Origin: Paenibacillus sp. VTT E-133291
GTDB lineage: Bacteria; Bacillota; Bacilli; Paenibacillales; Paenibacillaceae
DNA: 52,868 nucleotides
Assembly (NCBI RefSeq): GCF_002264395.1
Contig: NZ_NFVA01000047.1
Location: forward strand, 1-52,868
Reading direction: 5' to 3'
A program made the position numbers and the translations under genes. This document shows positions 43,012 to 51,363 of this stretch, one piece after another. Position 1 is the stretch's first letter. Each line of letters begins with the position of its first letter. Under the pieces are notes generated by a model. The model was not told the origin of the DNA. It saw nothing but the letters and a program-made list of their open reading frames with translations, and searched no databases.

Positions 43012-44589
43012 CTACCAACCTATCGCCGCGCCATCGCAGCGCGGGTCCGTCCCTCCACTACGATATCCATTGTCATCTATGGAGATCACGTGGGCATGAC
43101 CCACGATCCCGTCGTATGCGTCCACTTTCCGGACAATATGACCAGCCGCCTCTAAATCAGACAGCACCTCATCTGCTACCCGGCCCTCCACCTTCAGCTC
43201 CTGCGTAGGCTCCCCCCACGTTCTCCCCCACACAAAACGCGGTTCACTTACAGCTGTTTGCGGATTCATCCCATAATGCAGCATCCTTGTGAGGAGCATC
43301 GTCTGAGTCTGCGGCTGACCTTCTCCGCCTTGTGTACCATACAGAATCATAGGTTTTCCCTCTCGGCAGGCCATGGCTGGCATCAGTGTGTGGAAGCTTC
43401 GTTTATGCGGTTCAAGCGTATTGATGTGATTCGGATCAAGCGAGAAAAACGAACCCCGATTCTGCAGCAGAATCCCCGTATTTCCAGCTACCACGCCCGA
43501 TCCAAACTCAAAATACAGACTTTGAATAAAAGAGACCGCATTCCCCTCTTCATCCACAACCGCAGCATATGCGGTATCACTACCGATAGGCTGACTTGTC
43601 AGCTGCGCTGCTTTTTGCATCGAGATCGTAGAGGCTAGTTGCCCTGCATAGTTCTTATCTAGCAGCTGCATCAAAGGAATAGCACTAAAATCCGGATCTG
43701 TAAGCACTCTATCCCGATCACGAAAACTCAGCTTCAGCGCCTCAACGAGCAGATGATAATATTCGTAAGAGCCATGCTCGATTTCTCCGAAATTAAAATG
43801 CTCCAATATATTAAGACTCATCAGCCCCGTAAACCCTTGAGAATTTGGCGGCACTTGATACACCCTATGCCCGTGATATTCCGTATGAATCGGCTCAACC
43901 CAATCCCCCTGATGATCCGCAAAGTCATCCCGAGTGAGATAACCCCCGGCTCCCAGCATATAATCACAAATATCTTCTGCAATCTTCCCCTTATAAAAAG
44001 CGTCCCGTCCACCCGCAGCCAACGTCTTCAGAGTTGCCGCCAGTTGTGTCTGCTGAAATCTCGATCCAGCAGACACAACCACTCTGCCCGGCATATATAT
44101 CGCGGATGCCTCCGCTGACAACGCCGCTCCAGCAAGCAGCGTATTATTCCGCTGGTCCGGCGACAGCGGAAACCCACTCTGAGCGTAGCCAATGGCTGGC
44201 TCCAGCACCTCTGCCAGCGTTAAACGGCCATACTTACTGAGCATGGCATCCCAGCTATCAACCATCCCCGGCACGGTGATGGCACTGCGGATCCCCCGCC
44301 TCGGGATAGCTCCCTCCCCGGCAAAGCAACTTCTGCGAACTCCATAACCCGATCGTCCGCTTCCGTTATACACCCGAACACGCGCCTCTTGCGCGCAATA
44401 GGTCAACCAAAACGAATCCCCACCAAGCCCCGTCATATGCGGGTAGACCACAGCGAGCGTAGCACTGACCGCCACTGCCGCATCAAAGGCATTTCCTCCT
44501 CTTTCCAAAATGCGCGCACCCGCAGCCGAAGCTAAATAATGAGGGCTGACGACCATTGTTTTGGTGCCTATTACAGGTTTCTCCGCCAT
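43012..44589 (-). CDS. Gamma-glutamyltransferase-fold hydrolase, HpxW-like
   Basis: A 525-residue Ntn hydrolase of the gamma-glutamyltranspeptidase family. The autoproteolytic nucleophile should be Thr339 in IGSDTAYAAVVDEEG. GGNAFDAAVA, TGLGGDSFWLTY and YGTQGGEGQPQT are family motifs, GGDSF replacing the GGGGF common in true GGTs. There is no signal peptide, whereas classical GGTs are exported. Cytosolic homologues in purine clusters (HpxW) hydrolyse oxamate to oxalate and ammonia, so I infer that role. The start is ATG 44589, 9 bases after GGGAG. True GGT or acylase remain alternatives. Confidence 0.82.
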   Translation of the reverse strand: MAEKPVIGTKTMVVSPHYLASAAGARILERGGNAFDAAVAVSATLAVVYPHMTGLGGDSFWLTYCAQEARVRVYNGSGRSGYGVRRSCFAGEGAIPRRGIRSAITVPGMVDSWDAMLSKYGRLTLAEVLEPAIGYAQSGFPLSPDQRNNTLLAGAALSAEASAIYMPGRVVVSAGSRFQQTQLAATLKTLAAGGRDAFYKGKIAEDICDYMLGAGGYLTRDDFADHQGDWVEPIHTEYHGHRVYQVPPNSQGFTGLMSLNILEHFNFGEIEHGSYEYYHLLVEALKLSFRDRDRVLTDPDFSAIPLMQLLDKNYAGQLASTISMQKAAQLTSQPIGSDTAYAAVVDEEGNAVSFIQSLYFEFGSGVVAGNTGILLQNRGSFFSLDPNHINTLEPHKRSFHTLMPAMACREGKPMILYGTQGGEGQPQTQTMLLTRMLHYGMNPQTAVSEPRFVWGRTWGEPTQELKVEGRVADEVLSDLEAAGHIVRKVDAYDGIVGHAHVISIDDNGYRSGGTDPRCDGAAIGW

Positions 44590-44618
44590 ATTCCCCATCT
44601 CCCTATAAACTTTCCACT

Positions 44619-44689
44619 CATTTAACGTCATTTAACATCACATAAAAATCCCCTGTCAATCGATTACACTAACCCGCAAAATTAACATC
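44619..44689 (-). promoter_or_regulatory. Upstream region of the HpxW-like gene with TTAACAT half-sites
   Basis: Minus-strand TTGACA (44659-44654) is a perfect -35; the -10 is not clear. CATTTAACGT-CATTTAACAT is a direct repeat at 44619-44638, and a further TTAACAT is at 44682-44688. The core is the same as in the pucR/ridA and transporter sites. Confidence 0.4.
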
Positions 44690-44796
44690 CTTTTTTTGTG
44701 ATCCATGCACAAAGATTAGCTAATTGCTAGTCAACCACGTAGCTTCAAACATATGAATTGTATAGAATGGGCTCTAAAAACAAGGGGAGATCTCAC

Positions 44797-45240
44797 ATGA
44801 TATCCATCCATAAAGATTATGTACAAATAGCTATCGCCATGTTCAGAACTGGGATTGTCGGCTATGGCGGAGGACCTTCGGTAATTCCATTCATCCGGCA
44901 TAATGCGGCAGCTCGCTACACTTGGCTAAGTGATGATGAATGAGGGGAGACATTGGCGATTGTAAAGGCACTACCAGGGCCTATTGCCACCAAGATGGCG
45001 GCTTATCTCGGGTATAAACTCCGAGGAGTTAGGGGGGGCTATACTGTCAGTTCCGGCACATATTTTACCTAGCTGCCTGGTCATAATCATACTGTTATCA
45101 GCTGTGAATTATTTAAGTAGATCAAGGGTAGTAGCTGGAAAGCGCTCATTGCAGTAATCGCATTCTGGGCTATCAAGCGGCTTAAGGTACATCCTGCCTT
45201 AGTTCATCTTAGCCGCTTTTACGTATGGGGATCTTGTACT
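44797..45240 (+). pseudogene. Chromate transporter (ChrA/CHR family) remnant
   Basis: The N-terminal MISIHKDYVQIAIAMFRTGI then GYGGGPSVIPFI is CHR family sequence. After LSDDE an in-frame TGA (44941-44943) interrupts. Reading continues GETLAIVKALPGPIATKMA, the family motif, then a shift at a run of seven G (about 45031) moves the frame to AILSVPAHILPSCLVIIIL. Another shift near 45150 leads to AVIAFWAIKRLKVHPALV. With one stop and two shifts it is not functional. The ribosome binding site GGGGAG is intact. Confidence 0.85.
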
Positions 45241-45261
45241 CCGCTACACTGTCTAACTGAA

Positions 45262-45639
45262 CTATTTTAAAATATATTGTGACAATACCGCCTGCACCTC
45301 ATAAATATTCACAGATTTATTAAAGGTCTTCTTGAGTGGCACAGTGCTGCTGGAAATATAGATACATAGCTCCGCATCCAGATCAAAGTGCCCTGCCGTC
45401 TCCACGGAATAATGCGAGATGCTTTTGTACGGGATGGAATGATAATCCGTCTTTTTGCCCGTCAGTCCCTGTTTATCCACTAGAATCAATCGTTTGTCTG
45501 TAAAAATAAACATATCTCTAATCAGCTTGTAGGCCCGTTCAATTTTCTCTTGAGGGGCAAGAATTTGTGCATATTCCCGCTGTACCTCCGCAAGATTTAC
45601 TTGTGATGCATTACCCATCAATCCGTCAAAAATCGCCAT
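45262..45639 (-). CDS. PH-domain protein (bacterial PH, YvbH-like N-terminal type)
   Basis: A 125-residue cytosolic protein. IRDMFIFTDKRLILVDKQGLTGKKTDYHSIPYKSI is the bacterial PH-domain strand pattern; the first 20 residues of this and the following SISHYSVET complete it. ATG 45639 follows AAGGGGAAG. The role is unknown. It is convergent with the chrA remnant. Confidence 0.8.
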   Translation of the reverse strand: MAIFDGLMGNASQVNLAEVQREYAQILAPQEKIERAYKLIRDMFIFTDKRLILVDKQGLTGKKTDYHSIPYKSISHYSVETAGHFDLDAELCIYISSSTVPLKKTFNKSVNIYEVQAVLSQYILK

Positions 45640-45818
45640 ATAACTTCCCCTTTTCATCTGTTATTTTTAGTGGCTTGTCTCCTCCCACATAGAACCATAT
45701 TATTCAACGATTCATATTCTATGCAGTGTAAACTTCGCTTTGCCATCTTTTTACTTGCTAAATTTCCGATTATTGTTTACACTGTCATTAAATTTGTTAT
45801 GAAAGGGGTGTGGAAGGT

Positions 45819-45986
45819 ATGGATCACAATTGGACCAATAGTGTTATGAGTCGGCTACCTAAAGCGATAGCTGGCATTGCTCATGTAAATGGCGATAACG
45901 GGAGAAGTCTGTCCATTTCCATGAATTTAATAACACTACACAATTGTGAAATGCCTTTCCTGCCATCACCCGGACGGATCAGTTAA
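45819..45986 (+). CDS. 55-codon leader ORF upstream of the ABC-F gene
   Basis: A short reading frame MDHNWTNSVMSRLPKAIA... ending LPSPGRIS, preceded by AAAGGGG 10 bases before its ATG. A shorter in-frame start at the Met of MNLITLHNCEMPF would give 19 residues. It ends 15 bases before an intrinsic terminator that lies upstream of the ABC-F gene, the layout of a regulatory leader peptide. Its 3' codons (CCC GGA CGG) can pair with the left arm of the terminator. Coding status is inferred from layout, not homology. Confidence 0.5.
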   Translation: MDHNWTNSVMSRLPKAIAGIAHVNGDNGRSLSISMNLITLHNCEMPFLPSPGRIS

Positions 45987-46000
45987 CCGGAGAATGATAA

Positions 46001-46034
46001 GGCCGTGGGGAAATTTCCCTACGGTCTTTTTTTA
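46001..46034 (+). terminator. Intrinsic terminator in the ABC-F leader (probable attenuator)
   Basis: GGCCGTGGGG-AAATTT-CCCTACGGTC hairpin followed by eight T. An alternative pairing of ACGG (45974-45977) and CCC (45969-45971) with CCGT-GGG (46003-46009) would block it, the antiterminator expected for ribosome-mediated attenuation. Confidence 0.8.
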
Positions 46035-46108
46035 TGGTTTTTTTGCAGAATTCCAGTTTCGATTTAGGGTTCTGGCGGTGCAAAGGGCATTCTTAAAGGA
46101 GAATATAT

Positions 46109-48082
46109 ATGATTATTCAATGCCAAAATGTTCAAAAGTACCACGGTGCACAGCTCGTACTAAATAGCATCACCTTCGATATCCGCCAAGGAGAAAAAAT
46201 CGGTCTCATCGGCCGCAATGGTTGTGGTAAAACTACGCTTTTCCATTTACTTAATGGCGAAGAGCGCCCCGATCAAGGGCAAATCTCCATTCGCAAAGGT
46301 AGTGTAGTAGGAATGCTGGCTCAAATTCAAGAGGTTGCCAAGAAAGAAACCGTATATGAAGTTCTACAGCGTAGCTTTGCTGAACCTTTGCAATGGCAAC
46401 AACGCCTGCGAGAGCTGGAGCTTGAAATGTCCACCTTCAATACCGGGACAGATGAAACACTATGGAATCGGCTGCTGAAAGAATACGGTAGCCTTCAGGA
46501 TAAATTTGAGACCGCAGGAGGCTACGAAATTGAATCCACAATTCAGCGAGTGGCCACTGGTTTAGGAATCGACGCTGGGCAATATAGCCGACTCTTCTCC
46601 ACTCTTTCTGGCGGCGAGAAAACTAAAGTCGGACTTGCAGAGCTGCTGCTGCGTAGACCCGATGTACTCCTACTCGATGAGCCAACCAATCATCTGGACA
46701 TGAACGCCATCGAGTGGTTAGAGCAGTACTTACAGAGCTATGACGGTACAGTGCTAGCCATTTCCCATGATCGTTATTTCCTCGATGCTGTAGTCAAGAA
46801 AGTGATCGAGATTGAGGATGGCGAGGCTTTTACCTTCCATACCAACTACAGCGGCTATCAGGTAGAGAAGGAAACACGTCTGCTTCAACAATTCGCTGAT
46901 TACCAAGAGCAGCAGAAAAAAATAAAACAAATGCAGGAAAGCATCAAACGTCTCATCGAATTTGGCAATCGCGGGACGCCTCCTAACCCTGCTTTTTTCC
47001 GGAGAGCAGCCTCCATGCAAAAAGCTCTGGATCGCATGGTGAAGCTTAAACGTCCTATTCTGGAGCGCAAGTCGATGGATTTGCAGCTACAGCAAAATGA
47101 TCGTTCCGGCAATCAAGTTGTCATTCTGGAGGATGTCGGTAAAGCATATGGAGAGCGGAGCCTTTTTACAGACGCAAATGAAGTCCTTCGCTATGGAGAA
47201 ACTACGGCGCTTATTGGTGGTAACGGGGCAGGAAAAAGTACACTATTAAGAATTATTTTAGGTCAGGAAACGCCAGATACTGGAAGTTGTATACTGGGTT
47301 CAAGAGCCGTTGTCGGTTATCTCGCGCAAGAGGCCGTCCCTGAAAACAACAAACAATCTGTACTCCGTTACTTCCGTGAAGAAGCCGGACTAGAAGAGGG
47401 CGAAGCTCGCGGACAGCTCGCGCGTTTCCTATTCTATGGTGCCGATGTATTCAAAGACATCACGAATTTATCCGGAGGGGAATGGACCCGCCTGCGTTTC
47501 GCTGTGCTGATGCATCGTAAACCGAACCTGCTGATTCTGGATGAACCAACGAATCATCTAGATATTGACTCCCGCGAGGCGCTGGAGGAAGCTTTAGAGG
47601 AATTCCCAGGTACAGTACTGGCCGTATCCCATGACCGCTACTTCATTAATCGTCTGTTCCATAAGCTCTGGTCCATTGAAAGTGGACGATTTGGAGTTTT
47701 CAACGGCAACTATGAGTATTACAAGGAAAAACAAGCTGAGAAGGCATCAGCATCAGCAGCATCAGCCTCTGTTCCCGATCAACCTAAACCTTCCTCTTCA
47801 GAAGGAATAACTTCATCACGCTCCGGTAAGCCCCAATCTAGCGGTTCAGTGAATGTTACTACAGCTAACTCGTCCAGTTCCCGCAAGAAGAGCGTCCACT
47901 TCGACTGGGAGAAGGCTATTGCAGAGGTCGAGGAACAGCTTGAGGAAATTGATGTAAAAATGCTAGATCCACAGATTAGTAGCAATGCGGCAGAGCTTGC
48001 GGAGCTACTAAAAGAACGCGATATAATGCAAGAGCAACTAGATGAGCTTTATGCGGGTTGGATGGAAACTGCGGGACATTAA
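46109..48082 (+). CDS. ABC-F family ATPase (ribosomal protection type)
   Basis: A 657-residue protein with two ABC modules and no membrane segments. Module 1: GRNGCGKTT, LSGGEKTK and LLLDEPTNHLD. Module 2: GGNGAGKST, LSGGEWTR and LILDEPTNHLD; both have SHDRYF H-loops. The linker (about residues 250-325) holds the long helical interdomain region that reaches the ribosomal E/P site, containing NRGTPPNPAFFRRAASMQKAL. A Ser-rich spacer (545-595) and a C-terminal coiled coil follow. The leader ORF plus attenuator suggests antibiotic induction, as for vmlR or vga genes, but a housekeeping YdiF/YkpA role is possible. Confidence 0.9.
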   Translation: MIIQCQNVQKYHGAQLVLNSITFDIRQGEKIGLIGRNGCGKTTLFHLLNGEERPDQGQISIRKGSVVGMLAQIQEVAKKETVYEVLQRSFAEPLQWQQRLRELELEMSTFNTGTDETLWNRLLKEYGSLQDKFETAGGYEIESTIQRVATGLGIDAGQYSRLFSTLSGGEKTKVGLAELLLRRPDVLLLDEPTNHLDMNAIEWLEQYLQSYDGTVLAISHDRYFLDAVVKKVIEIEDGEAFTFHTNYSGYQVEKETRLLQQFADYQEQQKKIKQMQESIKRLIEFGNRGTPPNPAFFRRAASMQKALDRMVKLKRPILERKSMDLQLQQNDRSGNQVVILEDVGKAYGERSLFTDANEVLRYGETTALIGGNGAGKSTLLRIILGQETPDTGSCILGSRAVVGYLAQEAVPENNKQSVLRYFREEAGLEEGEARGQLARFLFYGADVFKDITNLSGGEWTRLRFAVLMHRKPNLLILDEPTNHLDIDSREALEEALEEFPGTVLAVSHDRYFINRLFHKLWSIESGRFGVFNGNYEYYKEKQAEKASASAASASVPDQPKPSSSEGITSSRSGKPQSSGSVNVTTANSSSSRKKSVHFDWEKAIAEVEEQLEEIDVKMLDPQISSNAAELAELLKERDIMQEQLDELYAGWMETAGH

Positions 48083-48108
48083 CGATCATTAAACGAGGAG
48101 ATACGGAT

Positions 48109-48576
48109 ATGAGCAACGAAACGAAGATTACGCTTTTTTGGGAAGAATATACCCAGCTTTATCCACAAGCAGCGGCTAACTACGAGGCTTGGGCCTTTGG
48201 TGACAGTCCTCAAATGGCCGATGAACTATTGGATCTGGTGATCCAAGGGATCAAGACTGGCACCGCTTCGAACTATGAAATTTATGCAATTTCCGACGAG
48301 ACACTACCTGAAATTGGCCGACACAGTATTCTGCTCGATGGCCACGGTAATCCACAAGCTGTGATCGTTACGACAGATGTGCAAATTACTCCTTTTGATG
48401 AGGTAGGCGCTGATTTTGCCTATAGCGAAGGCGAGGATGACAGAACGCTGGAGTCATGGCGCCATGAGCATGAGAAGTTCTTCTCCAGAGAATCTTTAGC
48501 GTTCTTGAAAAAGCCTTTTGATCCAAAAATGAAGGTGGTTTGTGAGAACTTTAGACTGGTATTTACGAAATCATAA
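48109..48576 (+). CDS. ASCH domain protein
   Basis: A 155-residue protein. EAWAFGDSPQMADELLDLV followed by GIKTGTASNYEIY is the ASCH-fold pattern, a PUA-like domain thought to bind RNA or act on modified nucleosides. The start at 48109 follows GAGGAG. It lies 26 bases after the ABC-F gene and before a shared terminator, so the two are probably co-transcribed. Confidence 0.82.
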   Translation: MSNETKITLFWEEYTQLYPQAAANYEAWAFGDSPQMADELLDLVIQGIKTGTASNYEIYAISDETLPEIGRHSILLDGHGNPQAVIVTTDVQITPFDEVGADFAYSEGEDDRTLESWRHEHEKFFSRESLAFLKKPFDPKMKVVCENFRLVFTKS

Positions 48577-48593
48577 GAAACTCAAGAAACTAA

Positions 48594-48628
48594 AAAGGCG
48601 GCCTCTTCCGTTAGGAAGAGACCGCCTT
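48594..48628 (+). terminator. Terminator of the ABC-F/ASCH unit
   Basis: GGCGGcCTCTTCC pairs with GGAAGAGaCCGCC around a 4-base loop, followed by TTTGAT; A-run on the left. Confidence 0.85.
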
Positions 48629-48677
48629 TGATGTATACTATACAACTATTAGAGTTAGATAATAATTAAAATACGGC

Positions 48678-48830
48678 TCAGCGCCAAAACCCCAGAATCC
48701 AGCCAATCACAGAGATCCATAACGGAATGCTGATTAAAATACCCCAAATCAGCCCAGTGGCAATATTGCCCTCTGCAGGACGCACAACATTTTCCTGTTT
48801 TAATGGAATGCTCAGCTCTTCTTGTTCCAT
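48678..48830 (-). CDS. 50-residue single-helix membrane protein
   Basis: The first 27 residues are polar and acidic (MEQEELSIPLKQENVVRP), then GLIWGILISIPLWISVIGWI forms one membrane helix. ATG 48830 has AGGAGGGG upstream, a strong site that supports real translation despite the small size. No family recognised. The neighbours give no functional hint. Confidence 0.65.
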   Translation of the reverse strand: MEQEELSIPLKQENVVRPAEGNIATGLIWGILISIPLWISVIGWILGFWR

Positions 48831-49032
48831 GCGATCCCCTCCTAAAATTCTTATCGTCACAGTAGAGGAAAAAATGTAGACCGCTCGACCCAAAAACTTA
48901 GAATATTGACTTTATTTTAGATATAAAGGCTCAGCGGCTTAACACTGAAAGTGCTTACATAATAATCATTAACCAAAATTTTAATATTTTAAAAACTTCG
49001 GTTTACGGAAGTCATTCATCATATGCAAATTC

Positions 49033-49650
49033 TTAGTCCAATATTACTACTTTTTCTGGATTTCGTAAATATTCAAACATCGTCTGAATCTGCTCTTTGG
49101 TATTCCGCTCCACGGAGAGCTCAGGCAGTTCATCTTCAGCAAAAAAGGAAACTTCACTCGTCTCCACCCCTTGCATCGCCTCACCGCCCACAATGCTGCA
49201 CAAGATAAAAAACTTGTACACATGATACGGCTCCGGAGGATGGTTATGAAATTTCTTATCCAGAACAGCCAGCAAGCGAATTGCCTCTGCCTCAAATCCT
49301 GATTCTTCTTGAATTTCTTTAACAACGACCTCACTCGGTGACAGACCAATATCTCCCCAGCCGCCGGGAAGCGCCCACTTTCCATCTAATTTCTCGCGGA
49401 CCAGCAGGATTCTGTCCCCCTGAAAAACAACACCACGGATATCTACTTTCGGCGTAGCGTAGCCACTCTCACTAGCAAAGGAGAGTCTTATTCTCTCCTT
49501 GCTTTCGAATGTATAATTAGCGAGGATGTCTACACTTAGCTCCCGCAAAGCTTGATAACGTTCTATATCGTAGACATCTTTAGCGTAAGTTAGTCCAGTC
49601 TGTGCGATGGCCTGTATTTCTTTAGCCCAGGTTAACCATTTCTGCTCCAT
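49033..49650 (-). CDS. Nudix hydrolase with N-terminal Nudix_N-like domain
   Basis: A 205-residue pyrophosphohydrolase. An N-terminal helical segment (1-60, EQKWLTWAKEIQAIAQTGL) precedes the Nudix fold. The Nudix box GGWGDIGLSPSEVVVKEIQE (about 95-114), then ESG, keeps the KE-x2-EE core but has Leu where the first Glu of Gx5E is usual. Substrates in this subgroup are nucleotide sugars or ADP-ribose-like compounds; the precise one is unknown. Confidence 0.85.
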   Translation of the reverse strand: MEQKWLTWAKEIQAIAQTGLTYAKDVYDIERYQALRELSVDILANYTFESKERIRLSFASESGYATPKVDIRGVVFQGDRILLVREKLDGKWALPGGWGDIGLSPSEVVVKEIQEESGFEAEAIRLLAVLDKKFHNHPPEPYHVYKFFILCSIVGGEAMQGVETSEVSFFAEDELPELSVERNTKEQIQTMFEYLRNPEKVVILD

Positions 49651-49682
49651 TGCTGCACCCCTTTAAAAGATCTTCATTAGGA

Positions 49683-50636
49683 TTACTGGCAAAGCATTAA
49701 ATGACGGGAGAACAAACCTTTTTTAGCTTCACAACGGTCTATAATCGTAAATCCAGCTTCATTAATCATCTCATCCATCGGTTCGATCGCAACGATAACC
49801 ACCCGATCTGCAATCCGGCGTGCATTCACTAGAATCGCAAACTGTTCCTCAGGTGTAATACTAGAATATAGATTATAAGGCATATCTACAATAGCAACGT
49901 CGTAATGTTCTGTGATGTCAGCGATATCCCCTAATGTTACCTCACTTGAGAATCCAAAATGAGCAATATTTGTTCGGGCACCGATCGCGATCTGAGGATT
50001 AATGTCACGTCCGACCATGTTGATTCCCATCGACAAAGCCTCTACCATTACTGTTCCGATGCCGCAGCAAGGATCGATAGCTTTTATCCCTTCCGGATTC
50101 GGAACGGCGATGTTGACCGCGGCTCGGGCAACACGTGTGCTAAGCGCGATAGAATAGCTACGCGGCTTCTTCATTTGACGGAACCACGTAGCCTTGTTTT
50201 TATGATAAGAGCCAAAGTACCAGCGCCCACCCAGCGTAACAATACCATATACCAACTGAGGGTGGTTTACATCCGCTTCCCCTTCAATACGCAGCCCAAT
50301 TTCTCGCTCGATCACTCTACGCTCATCATATTCTATTTTGTCCGCAGGGGACAGATCATTAGTCTTCACAAAAATAACCTTAAATGTCTTGCCGCCAAGC
50401 TCCACTTGCTCGGTTTGATCATAAATCTCAGGCAAGCTGTCTCCCTCGTACATAACATCCAATCGTTCTTTAATGAAGGGACTGCGGCTGACATCCACCT
50501 CTACCTCACTCTTAAAGATGGAAGAAGATACTTCCTCTCCAAAAAGACAACGAAGCTCCATCTGACATAGCGATAACTCGTCCTCTGAACAGGTGTAAGT
50601 ATATATAAATGTGTTGTTTCCACTTTTCTTTTGCAA
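49683..50636 (-). CDS. TRM11/THUMP-like SAM-dependent methyltransferase
   Basis: A 317-residue protein. The C-terminal half is a Rossmann methyltransferase with DPCCGIGTVMVEAL (SAM loop) and VDMPYNLYSS, a (D/N)PPY-like catalytic motif that methylates an exocyclic amino group. This matches the UPF0020/Trm11 group acting on tRNA guanosine. The N-terminal 150 residues may be a divergent RNA-binding domain. The start is TTG 50636 with AGAGGATGG upstream. It lies 32 bases before the Nudix gene on the same strand. Confidence 0.82.
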   Translation of the reverse strand: MQKKSGNNTFIYTYTCSEDELSLCQMELRCLFGEEVSSSIFKSEVEVDVSRSPFIKERLDVMYEGDSLPEIYDQTEQVELGGKTFKVIFVKTNDLSPADKIEYDERRVIEREIGLRIEGEADVNHPQLVYGIVTLGGRWYFGSYHKNKATWFRQMKKPRSYSIALSTRVARAAVNIAVPNPEGIKAIDPCCGIGTVMVEALSMGINMVGRDINPQIAIGARTNIAHFGFSSEVTLGDIADITEHYDVAIVDMPYNLYSSITPEEQFAILVNARRIADRVVIVAIEPMDEMINEAGFTIIDRCEAKKGLFSRHLMLCQ

Positions 50637-50678
50637 AATAATCCATCCTCTATACCAGGTAATTGTACGACTAGCTTA

Positions 50679-51074
50679 CTACTCCTGCATTTCGTGCTGA
50701 ATATCATAACCTACTCGTGCTTTGGCGATTTCAGCGTTGTTCCTATTGACCCATTCCACTAGGGAAGTTAAAGGATCCAGCAGGGACTCCCCTAAACTCG
50801 TCAGACCGTATTCAACAGTCAAAGGCACCGTAGGTGTGACTTTACGCCAAACTATACCGTCTCGTTCTAAATGACGCAGAGTCTGGGTCAGCATCCGTTG
50901 TGATATTCCACCAGAACGCCGCTGCAGCTCTTTAAACCGCAGTGCTTTTGCACCTAAGTTCACAACAATGAGTACACTCCATTTGTCCCCAATCCTATCC
51001 AGAATTTGACGAGTGACGGAGTAGTCCTCTAACGTTGGCATTAGCCGAATGGGTTCGTCTCTTGAATGTTCCAA
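50679..51074 (-). CDS. HxlR family transcriptional regulator
   Basis: A 131-residue winged-helix regulator. RIGDKWSVLIVVNL then RFKELQRRSGGISQRMLTQ and LRHLERDGIV define the HxlR DNA-binding domain. The start is TTG 51074: GGAGG lies 8 bases upstream, although an ATG overlaps that site. There is no Cys before the helix-turn-helix, so it is unlike the thiol-sensing YodB/HypR branch. Adjacent targets are not obvious; the divergent dipeptidase is 289 bases away. Confidence 0.9.
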   Translation of the reverse strand: MEHSRDEPIRLMPTLEDYSVTRQILDRIGDKWSVLIVVNLGAKALRFKELQRRSGGISQRMLTQTLRHLERDGIVWRKVTPTVPLTVEYGLTSLGESLLDPLTSLVEWVNRNNAEIAKARVGYDIQHEMQE

Positions 51075-51363
51075 AGTGGTTACCTCCATGTAACTTAAGC
51101 ATGTAATCGCACTTTTGTATCTCTTGAGCTTATCCAGCTTATCATGGTTACTGTTAGTAATCAACAACCGGAAAAGAACTATTCTTTACGAAAGGAAGCG
51201 CCTGTCACGATCATCAGATAAGACATCTTCCCGATCGCTTTTGATCCATAGTGAGTTCTCCAGTATAATGATTCCTATAGAATGCTAAACAAGACGGTCA
51301 CGTATGGCAATTAAGCTCATAGCCGGTTTTGCGCAGCAAAACTTAAGGAGGTACATACACACT

